A stretch of DNA of 34,362 bases. Source: Klebsiella pneumoniae. GTDB lineage: Bacteria > Myxococcota_A > UBA796 > GCA-2862545. Numbering within the stretch: position 1 is the stretch's first letter; every line of letters begins with the position of its first letter. A program made the position numbers and the translations under genes. The DNA lies in NCBI GenBank assembly GCA_945861065.1, contig CAMASI010000055.1:1-34362 (forward strand). The letters run 5' to 3'. Shown in pieces: positions 25,001-32,429 of the stretch. The notes beneath the pieces were generated by a model. The model was not told where the DNA came from. It made no database searches and was given only the letters and a program-made list of their open reading frames with translations.

Positions 25001-25775
25001 CGAGTCGAAGCGTAACGACCCAGCGAGTTCCTCCGTCATCGAACGGCTCGCCCTGAAAACCCGCTGCTTCGCTTACGATCACCAGCCCAGCCCGGCGCAT
25101 CGCTTGGCGTAGCGTGGCCTCGCTGTACATGTGCAGTTTCAGCTCACAGCAGGTCGGTGCCTCGCGGCCGCGGGCGTACAAATACCACACGTGGTGAATC
25201 CACAGCGCTTCGTCCCAGTAGGACTCCTCCCACGAACGCCAGGACTCACCCGTGTCTGGGTCGGTGAAGAGCCGGTGTTCGTACCGACCGGCGGATCGCC
25301 CGTAGAGCGCCCAGTCCGGAAGGTAACAATCCAACGTAAAAGCGCCCTTTGCAGACAAATGGGCGACGACGCAGCTCAGCAGCGCGTCGATGTCCTCGAG
25401 CGTCTCGCAATGGTGGAGTGCGTTGAACGGCAACAACACCGCATCGAACTGCCTTTGAAGGGAGAACGACCGGTAGTCCCCCAACCGAACGTCGACTCGG
25501 CTCTGTACTTCCGCGGATTCACCACACCGTCGCCGGTTCAACTGTTCAAGCATCGCTTCGGAACGCTCGATTCCCCAGACTGTAGCGCCCGCGGCTGCCA
25601 TTCGCAGGGTCAAGCGTCCGGTTCCCACACCAAGCTCAAGAACCGAGGACGGGCTGCCCATCGCTATGCCCACATAGAAGGCAACGTCCTCGTCATGGTC
25701 TGCGTACTCGAGGTCGTACAAACGCGGGTGGGCGTACGGATCTTGCCCAGGCGGGTCCCAAGTCGACATGGTCAT
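24990..25775 (-). CDS. Class I SAM-dependent methyltransferase
   Basis: About 261 residues. The SAM-binding motif I is VLELGVGTGRLTLRMA, followed by acidic GIERSEAML at the end of strand 2, LGDYRSFSLQRQFDAVLLPF as motif III/IV, and LPDWALYGRSAGRYEHRLF later. The N-terminal YDLEYADHDEDVAFYV resembles Methyltransf_25-type enzymes in which the first helix folds over SAM. The substrate is unknown. The start ATG at 25775 overlaps the stop of the upstream gene by ATGA, so the three-gene order WYL regulator - unknown - methyltransferase is an operon. A longer frame extending to 26468 would cross the neighbouring genes and is not used. Confidence 0.88.
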   Translation of the reverse strand: MTMSTWDPPGQDPYAHPRLYDLEYADHDEDVAFYVGIAMGSPSSVLELGVGTGRLTLRMAAAGATVWGIERSEAMLEQLNRRRCGESAEVQSRVDVRLGDYRSFSLQRQFDAVLLPFNALHHCETLEDIDALLSCVVAHLSAKGAFTLDCYLPDWALYGRSAGRYEHRLFTDPDTGESWRSWEESYWDEALWIHHVWYLYARGREAPTCCELKLHMYSEATLRQAMRRAGLVIVSEAAGFQGEPFDDGGTRWVVTLRLATE

Positions 25776-26398
25776 CCGCCCCCGCTGTAAGCCCACGACA
25801 TCACACGCCGGCAGAGCACATCCCCGCGGCGGCACAACGCGACGGTCGGGTGCACGTCCGTGTCGGTGACGGCGGCCACCCAGTTCTGGAGCCGTAGGTT
25901 GCCTGGGTCTCGGGGCACAGCGAAGGCCGTCGCGAGAAACCAGCCCTGTTCTGTCTCCACGGCGCGCCCCAGCCACAAGCCGCAGTCTCCTGCGACGCGC
26001 CCCAAGGCTCCCCACAACCGGACGGGCGCCGTCGGAACACAGTCCGCGCGAAGGCCCACGAGATCCTCCAACCAAAAACCCGTGTCCGTCGCACTGACCC
26101 GCCAACACGAGAGCGGCGCCTGCCGGAGCGCATGCACACCCGCTCGTACACCGGCTGGGACCTCGTTGCGGTCCATACTGCGGCGGACGGGCACACATCG
26201 GTCCGTTCCTTGGAGCAGGGCAGCGCTCGCTACGGCTGCGACAATCGCGGCCCGATGTCCCTCGATCCCGCGTTGAAGGAGCGCAGTCCACGGTCCGAGA
26301 TGCCGTGCGACGCCTGTGTGGCCCACCAACGGGTCCACATCGGTCGCCAACTCCAACAGCCGCTCGATTGGCGGCAACGAGGTGGGGGGCGGCCCCAT
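25772..26398 (-). CDS. Hypothetical protein, WYL operon second gene
   Basis: A 208-residue protein of unknown family. The first half is helical (PPIERLLELATDVDPLVG; AAIVAAVASAALLQGTD). The second half is beta-rich with CWRVSATDTGFWLEDLVG and VRLWGALGRVAGDCGLWLGR, reminiscent of small beta-barrel segments that follow SEC-C or similar modules, but no signature is certain. It contains several Cys but no clear metal site. ATG 26398 overlaps the TAA of the WYL gene by one base (TAATG) and the stop overlaps the methyltransferase start by ATGA, so the start is fixed by context. Confidence 0.65.
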   Translation of the reverse strand: MGPPPTSLPPIERLLELATDVDPLVGHTGVARHLGPWTALLQRGIEGHRAAIVAAVASAALLQGTDRCVPVRRSMDRNEVPAGVRAGVHALRQAPLSCWRVSATDTGFWLEDLVGLRADCVPTAPVRLWGALGRVAGDCGLWLGRAVETEQGWFLATAFAVPRDPGNLRLQNWVAAVTDTDVHPTVALCRRGDVLCRRVMSWAYSGGG

Positions 26399-27366
26399 TA
26401 GACCCGATACCGTTGTGCCGAGGCGAGAACGGCGTCGCATACGTCCCGACGGAGCGTGTCGGGCCCAATGACTTCGACTTGTGCGCCGAATCCGAGGATG
26501 AACGTCCGCAGCTCTACCGTGTTTGCCACGAACATCCGCAACTCGAGGCGGCCGTCGGGCAAGACCCGGTAGGTCTGCGTGGGGTGCCAACTTCGTTCAC
26601 GGATGTAGGCGGTGACAGACTCGTCAAAGGCCAGCGCAACCTCCTCGGGAGGGCCAGTGATGATCCCGAATGCGTGAGAGATGTGGGCCTGCGGCTTCCA
26701 GCCCGTTGGCAGGCTGAAACGATCGGAACGCCGGCGCGCCACGTCCAGAAACCGTTCTACGGCGAACGTCTTGACCGAGCCGGCCTCCACGTCGAAGGCG
26801 AACAAGTACAGGCCCTGGCGGAATGTCGCCAATGTGTAGGGGTGCAACACCCGGGCCGCATGGGCACCCGATGGCTTTCGGTAGCGAGCGTCTACTGGGT
26901 TGTTGTAGACGATGGCCGTGACAAGTTCGTCGAGCATCTCGCTGGCCGCTCCCCGGTAGTCCTTGGCGGGCTCACGTACCGCCAAGAACCGCGTATCGAG
27001 CTGGCGGGCGAGGTCCTGATGGGCCCGAGAGATCGCGGGTTCCAGCCGCTCGATGGCACCTTCCAGGTCCTCCGCAAAAGACGTTCCCTCCAAGAAGTCG
27101 AACAACGTTCGTCCAAAGTGTAGCGACAACACTTCTGCGAGCGACAGTTGAACACCCGTGCGCCGGTACACGGCGTCGATCGACACGGTGCGATCCTCCG
27201 CGCGACCTTCGTCTCGGATCGGTACGTCGATCTCCCTGAGATCCGCGAGGTACCGTCGCATCGACCGTTCATCTAGCTCAAAGCGGTCTTTTAGCTCATC
27301 CGCACGCACGCCACCGCGCCGCATCATCAGCTCAAGAATCTGCACCAACTTCTGCGCCTTGTTCAC
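26398..27366 (-). CDS. WYL-domain transcriptional regulator
   Basis: A 322-residue regulator. Residues about 1-60 form a winged helix-turn-helix of the HTH_11/DeoR type (VQILELMMRRGGVRADELKD, then ERSMRRYLADLREIDVPI). Residues about 145-215 are a WYL domain (VLHPYTLATFRQGLYLFAFD and FAVERF), with GLYL in place of a strict WYL triplet. Residues about 230-315 match the WCX extension. WYL domains bind ligands, often nucleic acids or nucleotides. Related WYL regulators such as BrxR and CapW control anti-phage systems. The start is GTG at 27366. It is divergent from the SUKH/HEAT unit, with an inverted-repeat-bearing 178-bp region between. Confidence 0.93.
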   Translation of the reverse strand: MNKAQKLVQILELMMRRGGVRADELKDRFELDERSMRRYLADLREIDVPIRDEGRAEDRTVSIDAVYRRTGVQLSLAEVLSLHFGRTLFDFLEGTSFAEDLEGAIERLEPAISRAHQDLARQLDTRFLAVREPAKDYRGAASEMLDELVTAIVYNNPVDARYRKPSGAHAARVLHPYTLATFRQGLYLFAFDVEAGSVKTFAVERFLDVARRRSDRFSLPTGWKPQAHISHAFGIITGPPEEVALAFDESVTAYIRERSWHPTQTYRVLPDGRLELRMFVANTVELRTFILGFGAQVEVIGPDTLRRDVCDAVLASAQRYRV

Positions 27367-27399
27367 CGATGCACCCCATCTGGCGCTTCATTTTGAAGG

Positions 27400-27416
27400 C
27401 GGACATTTTTTGTCCG
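27400..27416. promoter_or_regulatory. Perfect 6-5-6 inverted repeat near WYL gene start
   Basis: CGGACA and TGTCCG are separated by TTTTT, 34 bp upstream of the WYL regulator start. The position fits a regulator-binding site for autoregulation or a 5'-UTR hairpin. The stretch is AT-richer than the surrounding genes. Confidence 0.5.
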
Positions 27417-27469
27417 ACTCGTATGTGACTCTGTGTCTGGTCGGAGGACGCACCGCAAGGACAAAGATG

Positions 27470-27504
27470 TACTGAACACTTGACACCCCAACAGTTGTTC
27501 AGTA
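27470..27504. promoter_or_regulatory. Inverted-repeat operator over a promoter
   Basis: TACTGAACA (27470-27478) and TGTTCAGTA (27496-27504) are perfect 9-bp inverted repeats, 17 bp apart. The left half-site lies just upstream of the -35 box and the right half overlaps the spacer end and the first two bases of the -10 box. This layout is that of a repressor operator. The divergent WYL regulator is the obvious candidate to bind it, by analogy with BrxR/CapW; that link is inference. Confidence 0.7.
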
Positions 27505-27508
27505 TACC
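27480..27508 (+). promoter_or_regulatory. Near-consensus sigma-70 promoter for the SUKH/HEAT unit
   Basis: The -35 box TTGACA (27480-27485) is a perfect consensus. A 17-bp spacer follows and the -10 box is TATACC (27503-27508, consensus TATAAT). Transcription should start near 27515, ahead of the ATG at 27545, which has a CGGAG ribosome binding site at 27535-27539. Confidence 0.75.
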
Positions 27509-27544
27509 TCTTGCGTCAGGCCTTCACCACACCCCGGAGTCCCC

Positions 27545-27784
27545 ATGACCACCCCGCTCTTCGACCTCCTACAAGACAGTCTTCTCCTGTGGACGCTGCT
27601 CTTTGGCGCCACCGCCGGGATTGCAGCGCTTCCCTGGTCGGCGTCGCAGGTTCGGGCCAACGCTTTGGCGTGGGCAACCTTTGGCTCTCGATGGAGCAGC
27701 CTTGCGCGCCTCCCCGTCAGGGCCGAGATCGTCCCCCTTCCCGAAATCGACTGGGACACGCCGGAAGCGTCCACCGCCTGCTGA
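27545..27784 (+). CDS. Small single-span membrane protein upstream of SUKH/HEAT gene
   Basis: A 79-residue protein beginning MTTPLFDLLQDSLLLWTLLF, with one hydrophobic segment at about residues 8-30. The rest is polar, with a basic part then EIVPLPEIDWDTPEAST. No family is recognised. Support for being real is contextual: a CGGAG ribosome binding site five bases before the ATG, a strong promoter just upstream, and a TGATG stop/start overlap with the next gene. It could instead be a leader for that gene. It may anchor the large SUKH/HEAT protein to the membrane, but nothing in the sequence shows this. Confidence 0.65.
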   Translation: MTTPLFDLLQDSLLLWTLLFGATAGIAALPWSASQVRANALAWATFGSRWSSLARLPVRAEIVPLPEIDWDTPEASTAC

Positions 27785-30700
27785 TGTCCGGCGTGGAGCT
27801 CACCGTCCTGGCCGCCGACCGGACAGGATACAGTCGCCCTCCTATGGAAGTTGCCGTCCCGGCCGCGCTTGAACGCGTCATTACGCGCTATCGCCGCGAC
27901 GTACATGGCCTGAACGGGCCCGCAACCGACGACGCGATCGCCGCCGTCGAAACGCATCTTGATCGCCGAATACCCTCCGGACTCCGCGAACTGTTGCGGG
28001 TTCACAACGGTGGAAGCCTGTTCCGTGGGGCCCTTCGCATTCGAGGCACGTCAGAACTTTCCGGCGTTTCGCATGAGTTGCCGGATGTCGTCGTCTTCGC
28101 AGATGGCCTCGGCGACATCCGATGGGTGTGGGCGGATTTGGGACCGGACCGCGTCGTGTTCGGCCGGTGGTCAGGGACCGACGTCGAGCCCTTGCATACG
28201 AGCTTTCTTGGATGGTTCACCGCCAGCCTGGCCGAAATCGAATCCCGCAGCGTCAGCCCCGAAGACGCCGATGCCATCAGGCTAGCCGCCGACCCAGAAG
28301 ACGCAATTCAGTTGACCCGGGCCGCACGGCGCGACCTTTCCGCGGGCCGACCCGAAGCCGCCGAGCAGAAGTTGCTCATAGCAACCAGACTCGACCCGGC
28401 CATGGCCTCGGCCTGGCAAACCCTCGGTGATGCGCTTGTGGTGAGCGATCGGGGCGCCGCCCGCCGGGCGTGGACACTCGCGCTGCAACTCACCGTGCTG
28501 CCCCTGCCCTGGCCCGGGGCACCGTGTGCAGACGCCCACCTCATTCGATCTCTGTCAGGCGCCGGCGCGAATCCCGAAGATGTCGAACCCCTGTTTGCGA
28601 ATTTTATCGACAGCCGGGTCGGTGACGTGCGCACAGCCCACGAGAGCGCGCTCGCGGCAGCTGCGGCACAGGCGCTCGCCCGCTCCCTCTCCCGGCGAGG
28701 ACGGCGCTCCGACGCCCGCGCCACCCTTGCGCGGATCCTGGGCCGTTTCGAGGCGTGGCCCCACCGAGACGCGCTGGTGGACTTGTGGCTCGACCTTGCC
28801 CAACTTGAGGCGGGGCTGGGTCGCACCGACGAAGCTGAGGCCGCGCTGCGCCGCGTCCGACGTGAAGGCTCCAAATCCGCCCGAGGTCGGGCAGTCCTCG
28901 CAATCGCCGGATTTGCCGTGGCGCGGGAGGAGCCGTGGGCAGACGAAATCCTCGACGAAGCCCTGGAAGCTGGGCTGGACGAAGCGGACCACGTCCGAGC
29001 CCTGCTTCTCCGAACCGAACGGGCCATACGCCAGGATCGACTCGCGGACGCCGTCCAACACGTGGCGGCTGCCCGGGTCCTTGCCCGACGCGTAGGAATC
29101 GGCATCCTCGACGCCCACGTCGACCTCGTCGAAGCCGACGTGCTCCGTCAACAAGGGCAAATCGGCTCCGCCCGCGCGCTGCTCGAACGAGGCCTGCACA
29201 AGGCCGACGAACGAGACCGGGCGGACGCTGGAAACCGACAAGACATACGAATCGTCACGCGCGCGCCGGATGCTGAGTTGTACTACCGGTTGCAAACGCG
29301 CCTCGGCGACGTGGCGCTCGATGCGGCGGACTTTGCTGAAGCCGAGCGCCGATTTCGGGGTGCCGTTGCTGGGTTCGCCGCCCACGAGTTGCCCGCCAGA
29401 GAGGGCTGGGCGCTCTTGCGCTTGGTGCGAACCCTGGGCGATACCGACGAGGCAGGCCTGTTGCTGGCTTTCGCCCGAAACCGGTTTCAGACGGCGGATC
29501 ACCCCGTTGGGCTCGCGGCCGTGGATACAATCAGCGGGAGTCCCGATGCGAGCCTCGATTGGCACCTGCAACGCGCCACCGCCCACGCCGGGGCGCGCCA
29601 TGATGCGCAGCGCGCGCGTCCGCCCTGGGAGCGTGCGGACGCTGACCGGCCTGAGCGACGACTGGGCGCCCATCGCTTGGCCATCGCCGCGAGTCACGAA
29701 CGGGTCGTAGACGGACTCTCTTCCGCGTTGCGCGAGGGGGTGCAACAGAGTGCGCATGGCCGCAGTCGGGCGTCGGACCCGCAAATGCTGCGCTACGCCG
29801 CCGCAGTGGACCTGCTCGCAGGCTGTCCGTCGTGGCGGGCCGCCAACCTTCTGCTCCAACATCTGATTGAACAAACGACAGACGGCGTCGCTGCCAGCGC
29901 GCTGCATGCTGCCATCGCTCGTTCGCCAAATGCCGCCCTGACCGACGGCCTGTTGCAATCGGTGGAGCGTCCCCAGGGCGTGCCTCCCGTAGCGGTGGCC
30001 GTTGCGGCCGAGCTGCTGGGCCTTCGACGCGAGAGCGCGGCGGTACGGCCGCTCGTTGCGCTGGTGGGGTCCCGCTACAGCCCACCCATTCGCCAGGCCG
30101 CAGTGGTGGCATTGGGACGCATCGGCGACCGCGCCGCCGTCGATCCAATCGCCTTGGCGCTACCGGACCCGAACCTTACCGAAGCCGCAGGCGTCGCTCT
30201 GTTGCTGTTGGGTGACCGACGTGGCATTGATTTTCACGCCCGAGCGATGTCGGAAGGCAGATTTGAGGGCGCCGGGGTTCACCCGGGCGAGATCGTAGGT
30301 CGTTTCGGGGGCCCCGAGTACCTGCCCTTATTGAAAATGGTCGCGGCACTTGGGGATGACCGAAGTGCGGGCGCATTGCATGGCCTAGGGCTGATGGGCG
30401 ACCCACGAGGTGTGGAGACGCTGCTGGATTCGCTTGAGTCCCGCGACAGGAACGTCGTCAGCGTCGCCAATAGCGCACTCCAACTGCTGACCGGTCATGC
30501 AGACGACACTGACGAGCCCGGCTACCGCAACCGGTGGCGGGCCTGGTGGCGATCGAACGCGGACCGAATGAGTCCGGGAATCCGCCATCGCGGCGGCGTC
30601 GTCTTTGACCTGGGCACCGTGATCGAGAAACTGGAGGACGACGATGGGTGGGTGCGACGGGGCGCCTACGATGAACTCGTCATCACCACAGGTCAGTCGA

Positions 30701-30831
30701 TTCCTTTTGACGCCGATGGACCGTGGCGACTGCAACGCGCCCACGTCCGAGCCTGGCGCGACTGGTTCCACCGCAATCGATCTCGTTTCTCACCCGGCCG
30801 GTGGTTCCTAGACGGCAAGGCCATCCACTAG
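27784..30831 (+). CDS. SUKH (SMI1/KNR4)-TPR-HEAT multidomain protein
   Basis: A 1015-residue, apparently cytoplasmic protein. Residues about 25-155 resemble a SUKH (SMI1/KNR4) domain (HLDRRIPSGLRELLRVHNGG, VVVFADGLGDIRWVWADLG). Residues about 165-560 are helical with TPR-like units (RPEAAEQKLLIATRLDPAMA; AEAALRRVRREG). Residues about 700-920 contain HEAT/PBS-lyase repeats (IRQAAVVALGRIGDRAAVDP; GLMGDPRGVETLLDSLESRD). The end carries two Trp-rich motifs, RWRAWWRSNADRMSPG and AWRDWFHRNRSRFSPG. SUKH domains often occur in immunity proteins and HEAT/TPR modules bind proteins. ATG 27784 overlaps the small gene's TGA; ATG 27844 is an alternative start. The stop lies in a palindrome. Confidence 0.82.
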   Translation: MSGVELTVLAADRTGYSRPPMEVAVPAALERVITRYRRDVHGLNGPATDDAIAAVETHLDRRIPSGLRELLRVHNGGSLFRGALRIRGTSELSGVSHELPDVVVFADGLGDIRWVWADLGPDRVVFGRWSGTDVEPLHTSFLGWFTASLAEIESRSVSPEDADAIRLAADPEDAIQLTRAARRDLSAGRPEAAEQKLLIATRLDPAMASAWQTLGDALVVSDRGAARRAWTLALQLTVLPLPWPGAPCADAHLIRSLSGAGANPEDVEPLFANFIDSRVGDVRTAHESALAAAAAQALARSLSRRGRRSDARATLARILGRFEAWPHRDALVDLWLDLAQLEAGLGRTDEAEAALRRVRREGSKSARGRAVLAIAGFAVAREEPWADEILDEALEAGLDEADHVRALLLRTERAIRQDRLADAVQHVAAARVLARRVGIGILDAHVDLVEADVLRQQGQIGSARALLERGLHKADERDRADAGNRQDIRIVTRAPDAELYYRLQTRLGDVALDAADFAEAERRFRGAVAGFAAHELPAREGWALLRLVRTLGDTDEAGLLLAFARNRFQTADHPVGLAAVDTISGSPDASLDWHLQRATAHAGARHDAQRARPPWERADADRPERRLGAHRLAIAASHERVVDGLSSALREGVQQSAHGRSRASDPQMLRYAAAVDLLAGCPSWRAANLLLQHLIEQTTDGVAASALHAAIARSPNAALTDGLLQSVERPQGVPPVAVAVAAELLGLRRESAAVRPLVALVGSRYSPPIRQAAVVALGRIGDRAAVDPIALALPDPNLTEAAGVALLLLGDRRGIDFHARAMSEGRFEGAGVHPGEIVGRFGGPEYLPLLKMVAALGDDRSAGALHGLGLMGDPRGVETLLDSLESRDRNVVSVANSALQLLTGHADDTDEPGYRNRWRAWWRSNADRMSPGIRHRGGVVFDLGTVIEKLEDDDGWVRRGAYDELVITTGQSIPFDADGPWRLQRAHVRAWRDWFHRNRSRFSPGRWFLDGKAIH

Positions 30832-30844
30832 AGCGGCGCTCTAG
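30828..30844. repeat. Palindrome carrying the stop codons of two convergent genes
   Basis: CTAGAGC and GCTCTAG flank a central GGC. The TAG stop of the SUKH/HEAT gene (30829-30831) and that of the beta-barrel gene (opposite strand, 30841-30843) both lie in the palindrome. Its outer bases match the ends of the 126-bp element (TAGAGCGG and CCGCTCTA), as if only the two extreme ends were left. It could also act as a bidirectional hairpin. Confidence 0.5.
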
Positions 30845-31698
30845 AGCTCGACGCCGAACCGAAGCCGCGCCGTGTAGATATGCCCGTATCGGGCGGCACC
30901 TTTGACGTTGGCTGCCGTGGGATCCGGGATGCTGTACCCGCCCGGTGCGCCATAGAATTCGCCGCCAAAACGGAACCGGTCTTTCACGAGGCCGTCGGCT
31001 CCCACGGAAAAGTTGGGGCCGAAATACGGATGCAGGTTGTTCCCAATGAAGGTGTCGTCGCCCACCAGGAAGAAGGTCGAAGCGTCGGTGATTCCAAACG
31101 CAACGTAGGGGGTCACCCAATCAATTTGGTAGCCGCCGAGCGCCTCAAAGCCCAACGTGGATCCGATGAACATGTCGTCCACTGCAGGCTCGTCTTCGTT
31201 GAAGGCAGTTGCCAGGTCGCCCACGGTTTTGTGCAACGTACCGTGAAACCGGCCACCGACTTGAACGTGCTCACCGATGGGGTAGCCGAACCCCGCCTCG
31301 ACCGAGACGATAACGTTGATGGTGCCGTTGATCGGTACTGGCGGAACATAGGCGCCACCGATGTAGGGCACGAGTTTCCCAATCGCGGGCAACGACACCG
31401 ACCCGCGCGGACGCGGAATCACTGGAGACTTGTTCGTGTCTTCGGTCTTCGTATGACCGAGCACGAAACGTTTGTCACAGCCCAACGGAGGCAACACGCC
31501 GATTTCCAGACCGAGGGTTCCGTGACCTGGCGCGTGCGGAATAGGGGCGTGAATCGGTGAGAACGTGGAACTCAGCGCGTAGTAGTTTTGGAGAAAGTCC
31601 TGTTGAACTTGTTCGTCGTAGTCGTCCGGCATCACGACGTCAGCGCAGGCGGGAGCGATTTGGGCGAGGGCCACGTGGGTCCACAACAACGCAAACAT
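30841..31698 (-). CDS. Outer-membrane beta-barrel protein
   Basis: A 285-residue exported protein with an N-terminal hydrophobic segment ending VALAQ (signal peptide). From about residue 60 it has alternating strands with aromatic residues, such as GTLGLEIGVLPPLG, GTINVIVSVEAGFGYPIG, TPYVAFGITDASTFFLVG and HIYTARLRFGVEL, the last ending as a typical C-terminal barrel strand. It resembles small porin-like or channel barrels but no family is certain. It is the third gene of the operon with the two heme lipoproteins (13-bp gap), so a joint electron-transfer or outer-membrane role is suggested. Confidence 0.78.
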   Translation of the reverse strand: MFALLWTHVALAQIAPACADVVMPDDYDEQVQQDFLQNYYALSSTFSPIHAPIPHAPGHGTLGLEIGVLPPLGCDKRFVLGHTKTEDTNKSPVIPRPRGSVSLPAIGKLVPYIGGAYVPPVPINGTINVIVSVEAGFGYPIGEHVQVGGRFHGTLHKTVGDLATAFNEDEPAVDDMFIGSTLGFEALGGYQIDWVTPYVAFGITDASTFFLVGDDTFIGNNLHPYFGPNFSVGADGLVKDRFRFGGEFYGAPGGYSIPDPTAANVKGAARYGHIYTARLRFGVEL

Positions 31699-31711
31699 CT
31701 ACGTCTCCACT

Positions 31712-32080
31712 TCAGTCGAGGGGGGCGCCGGCGGCGATCCAGTCGTACACACACTGCAGCGTTTCGTCCGGCAGCGGCACCGTGGCGCCCAACGGCATGA
31801 TCGATTCGCCACCTTCTCCCAACAGCCGGTCGTACAGGTAGCTGGTGTCGGGGTCTCCCACGACGATGTACGCGCCTGCACCCGACGTCACGTCTGCGGG
31901 AATCTCGGTGACGAGGTCAGTTTCGCCGGCGCCCGGATGGCAAACCACACAGTTGGCGACGAGGATCTCCTCCACGCCAGTCCATGTCGGCTCGCAGCCG
32001 CCTTCTGGGAGAGGCCCCGTCGGGAACAGGTGGTCGTCGCAGCCGACGAGGAGCAGGGTCAAACCAAAAAGCGCACGCAT
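31712..32080 (-). CDS. Monoheme cytochrome c-like lipoprotein A
   Basis: A 122-residue exported protein. The lipobox is LVGC (Cys14). Heme is expected at CVVCH (residues 44-48), and the sixth ligand is probably Met95 in SIMPLGA. The C-terminal CVYDWIAAGAP resembles the helix common in the small cytochrome-like proteins of planctomycetes and myxobacteria. It would sit in the periplasm or at the outer membrane, anchored by lipid. It is separated by 13 bp from each of its neighbours, so it lies in an operon with the beta-barrel and the second cytochrome. Substrate and electron partner are unknown. Confidence 0.85.
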   Translation of the reverse strand: MRALFGLTLLLVGCDDHLFPTGPLPEGGCEPTWTGVEEILVANCVVCHPGAGETDLVTEIPADVTSGAGAYIVVGDPDTSYLYDRLLGEGGESIMPLGATVPLPDETLQCVYDWIAAGAPLD

Positions 32081-32093
32081 CCGAACTCCGTGG

Positions 32094-32429
32094 TCAGTCG
32101 ATCACAGCGCCATTGTTGATCCATTCTTCTACATGGGCGACGTCCTCGAGCGGGAGCAGTGCCCCTTCGCCCTGGGGCATCGGATTGAGGCTGGCACCCG
32201 TCACGTCCAGCCAAAGCGTCGACGTCGATGCATCGCCTGCCACAACGTAGAACGCTGTGCTGTCATGCAGGTCGATCCCAGAAATCGAGGGATGGCACAC
32301 GTCGCAATGGTCCACGTACATCGACTCCATTCCAGCCCAATCCGAACTGTAGGTGTTGCCGCTAGTGGTATCGGTCTCTACGGGGTCCGGACCACACGCA
32401 CAAAGTGCTAAAAACAGGAATGTACGCAT
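32094..32429 (-). CDS. Monoheme cytochrome c-like lipoprotein B
   Basis: A 111-residue exported protein with a lipobox of the LCAC type (Cys12). The heme motif is CDVCH (42-46) and Met84 in LNPMPQGEG is the probable axial ligand. The end is HVEEWINNGAVID, the same helix as in the downstream protein. Sequence and size show it to be a diverged paralogue of the downstream protein and, as first gene, it probably carries the promoter. No cytochrome c maturation genes lie in the window. Confidence 0.83.
   Translation of the reverse strand: MRTFLFLALCACGPDPVETDTTSGNTYSSDWAGMESMYVDHCDVCHPSISGIDLHDSTAFYVVAGDASTSTLWLDVTGASLNPMPQGEGALLPLEDVAHVEEWINNGAVID

Noticed and set aside
25776-26468. N-terminal extension of the methyltransferase to 26468
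   Set aside because: It runs across the 208-residue gene in another frame; the ATGA overlap and family alignment both place the start at 25775.
27511-27783. Start of the SUKH-HEAT gene at TTG 27511
   Set aside because: It would overlap the promoter's transcription start (about 27515) and the 79-residue gene, and the added residues are a frame-shifted shadow; ATG 27784 is preferred.
28555-29958. Long minus-strand open frame opposite the SUKH-HEAT gene
   Set aside because: It overlaps the TPR region of the SUKH-HEAT gene and shows no domain or start signals.
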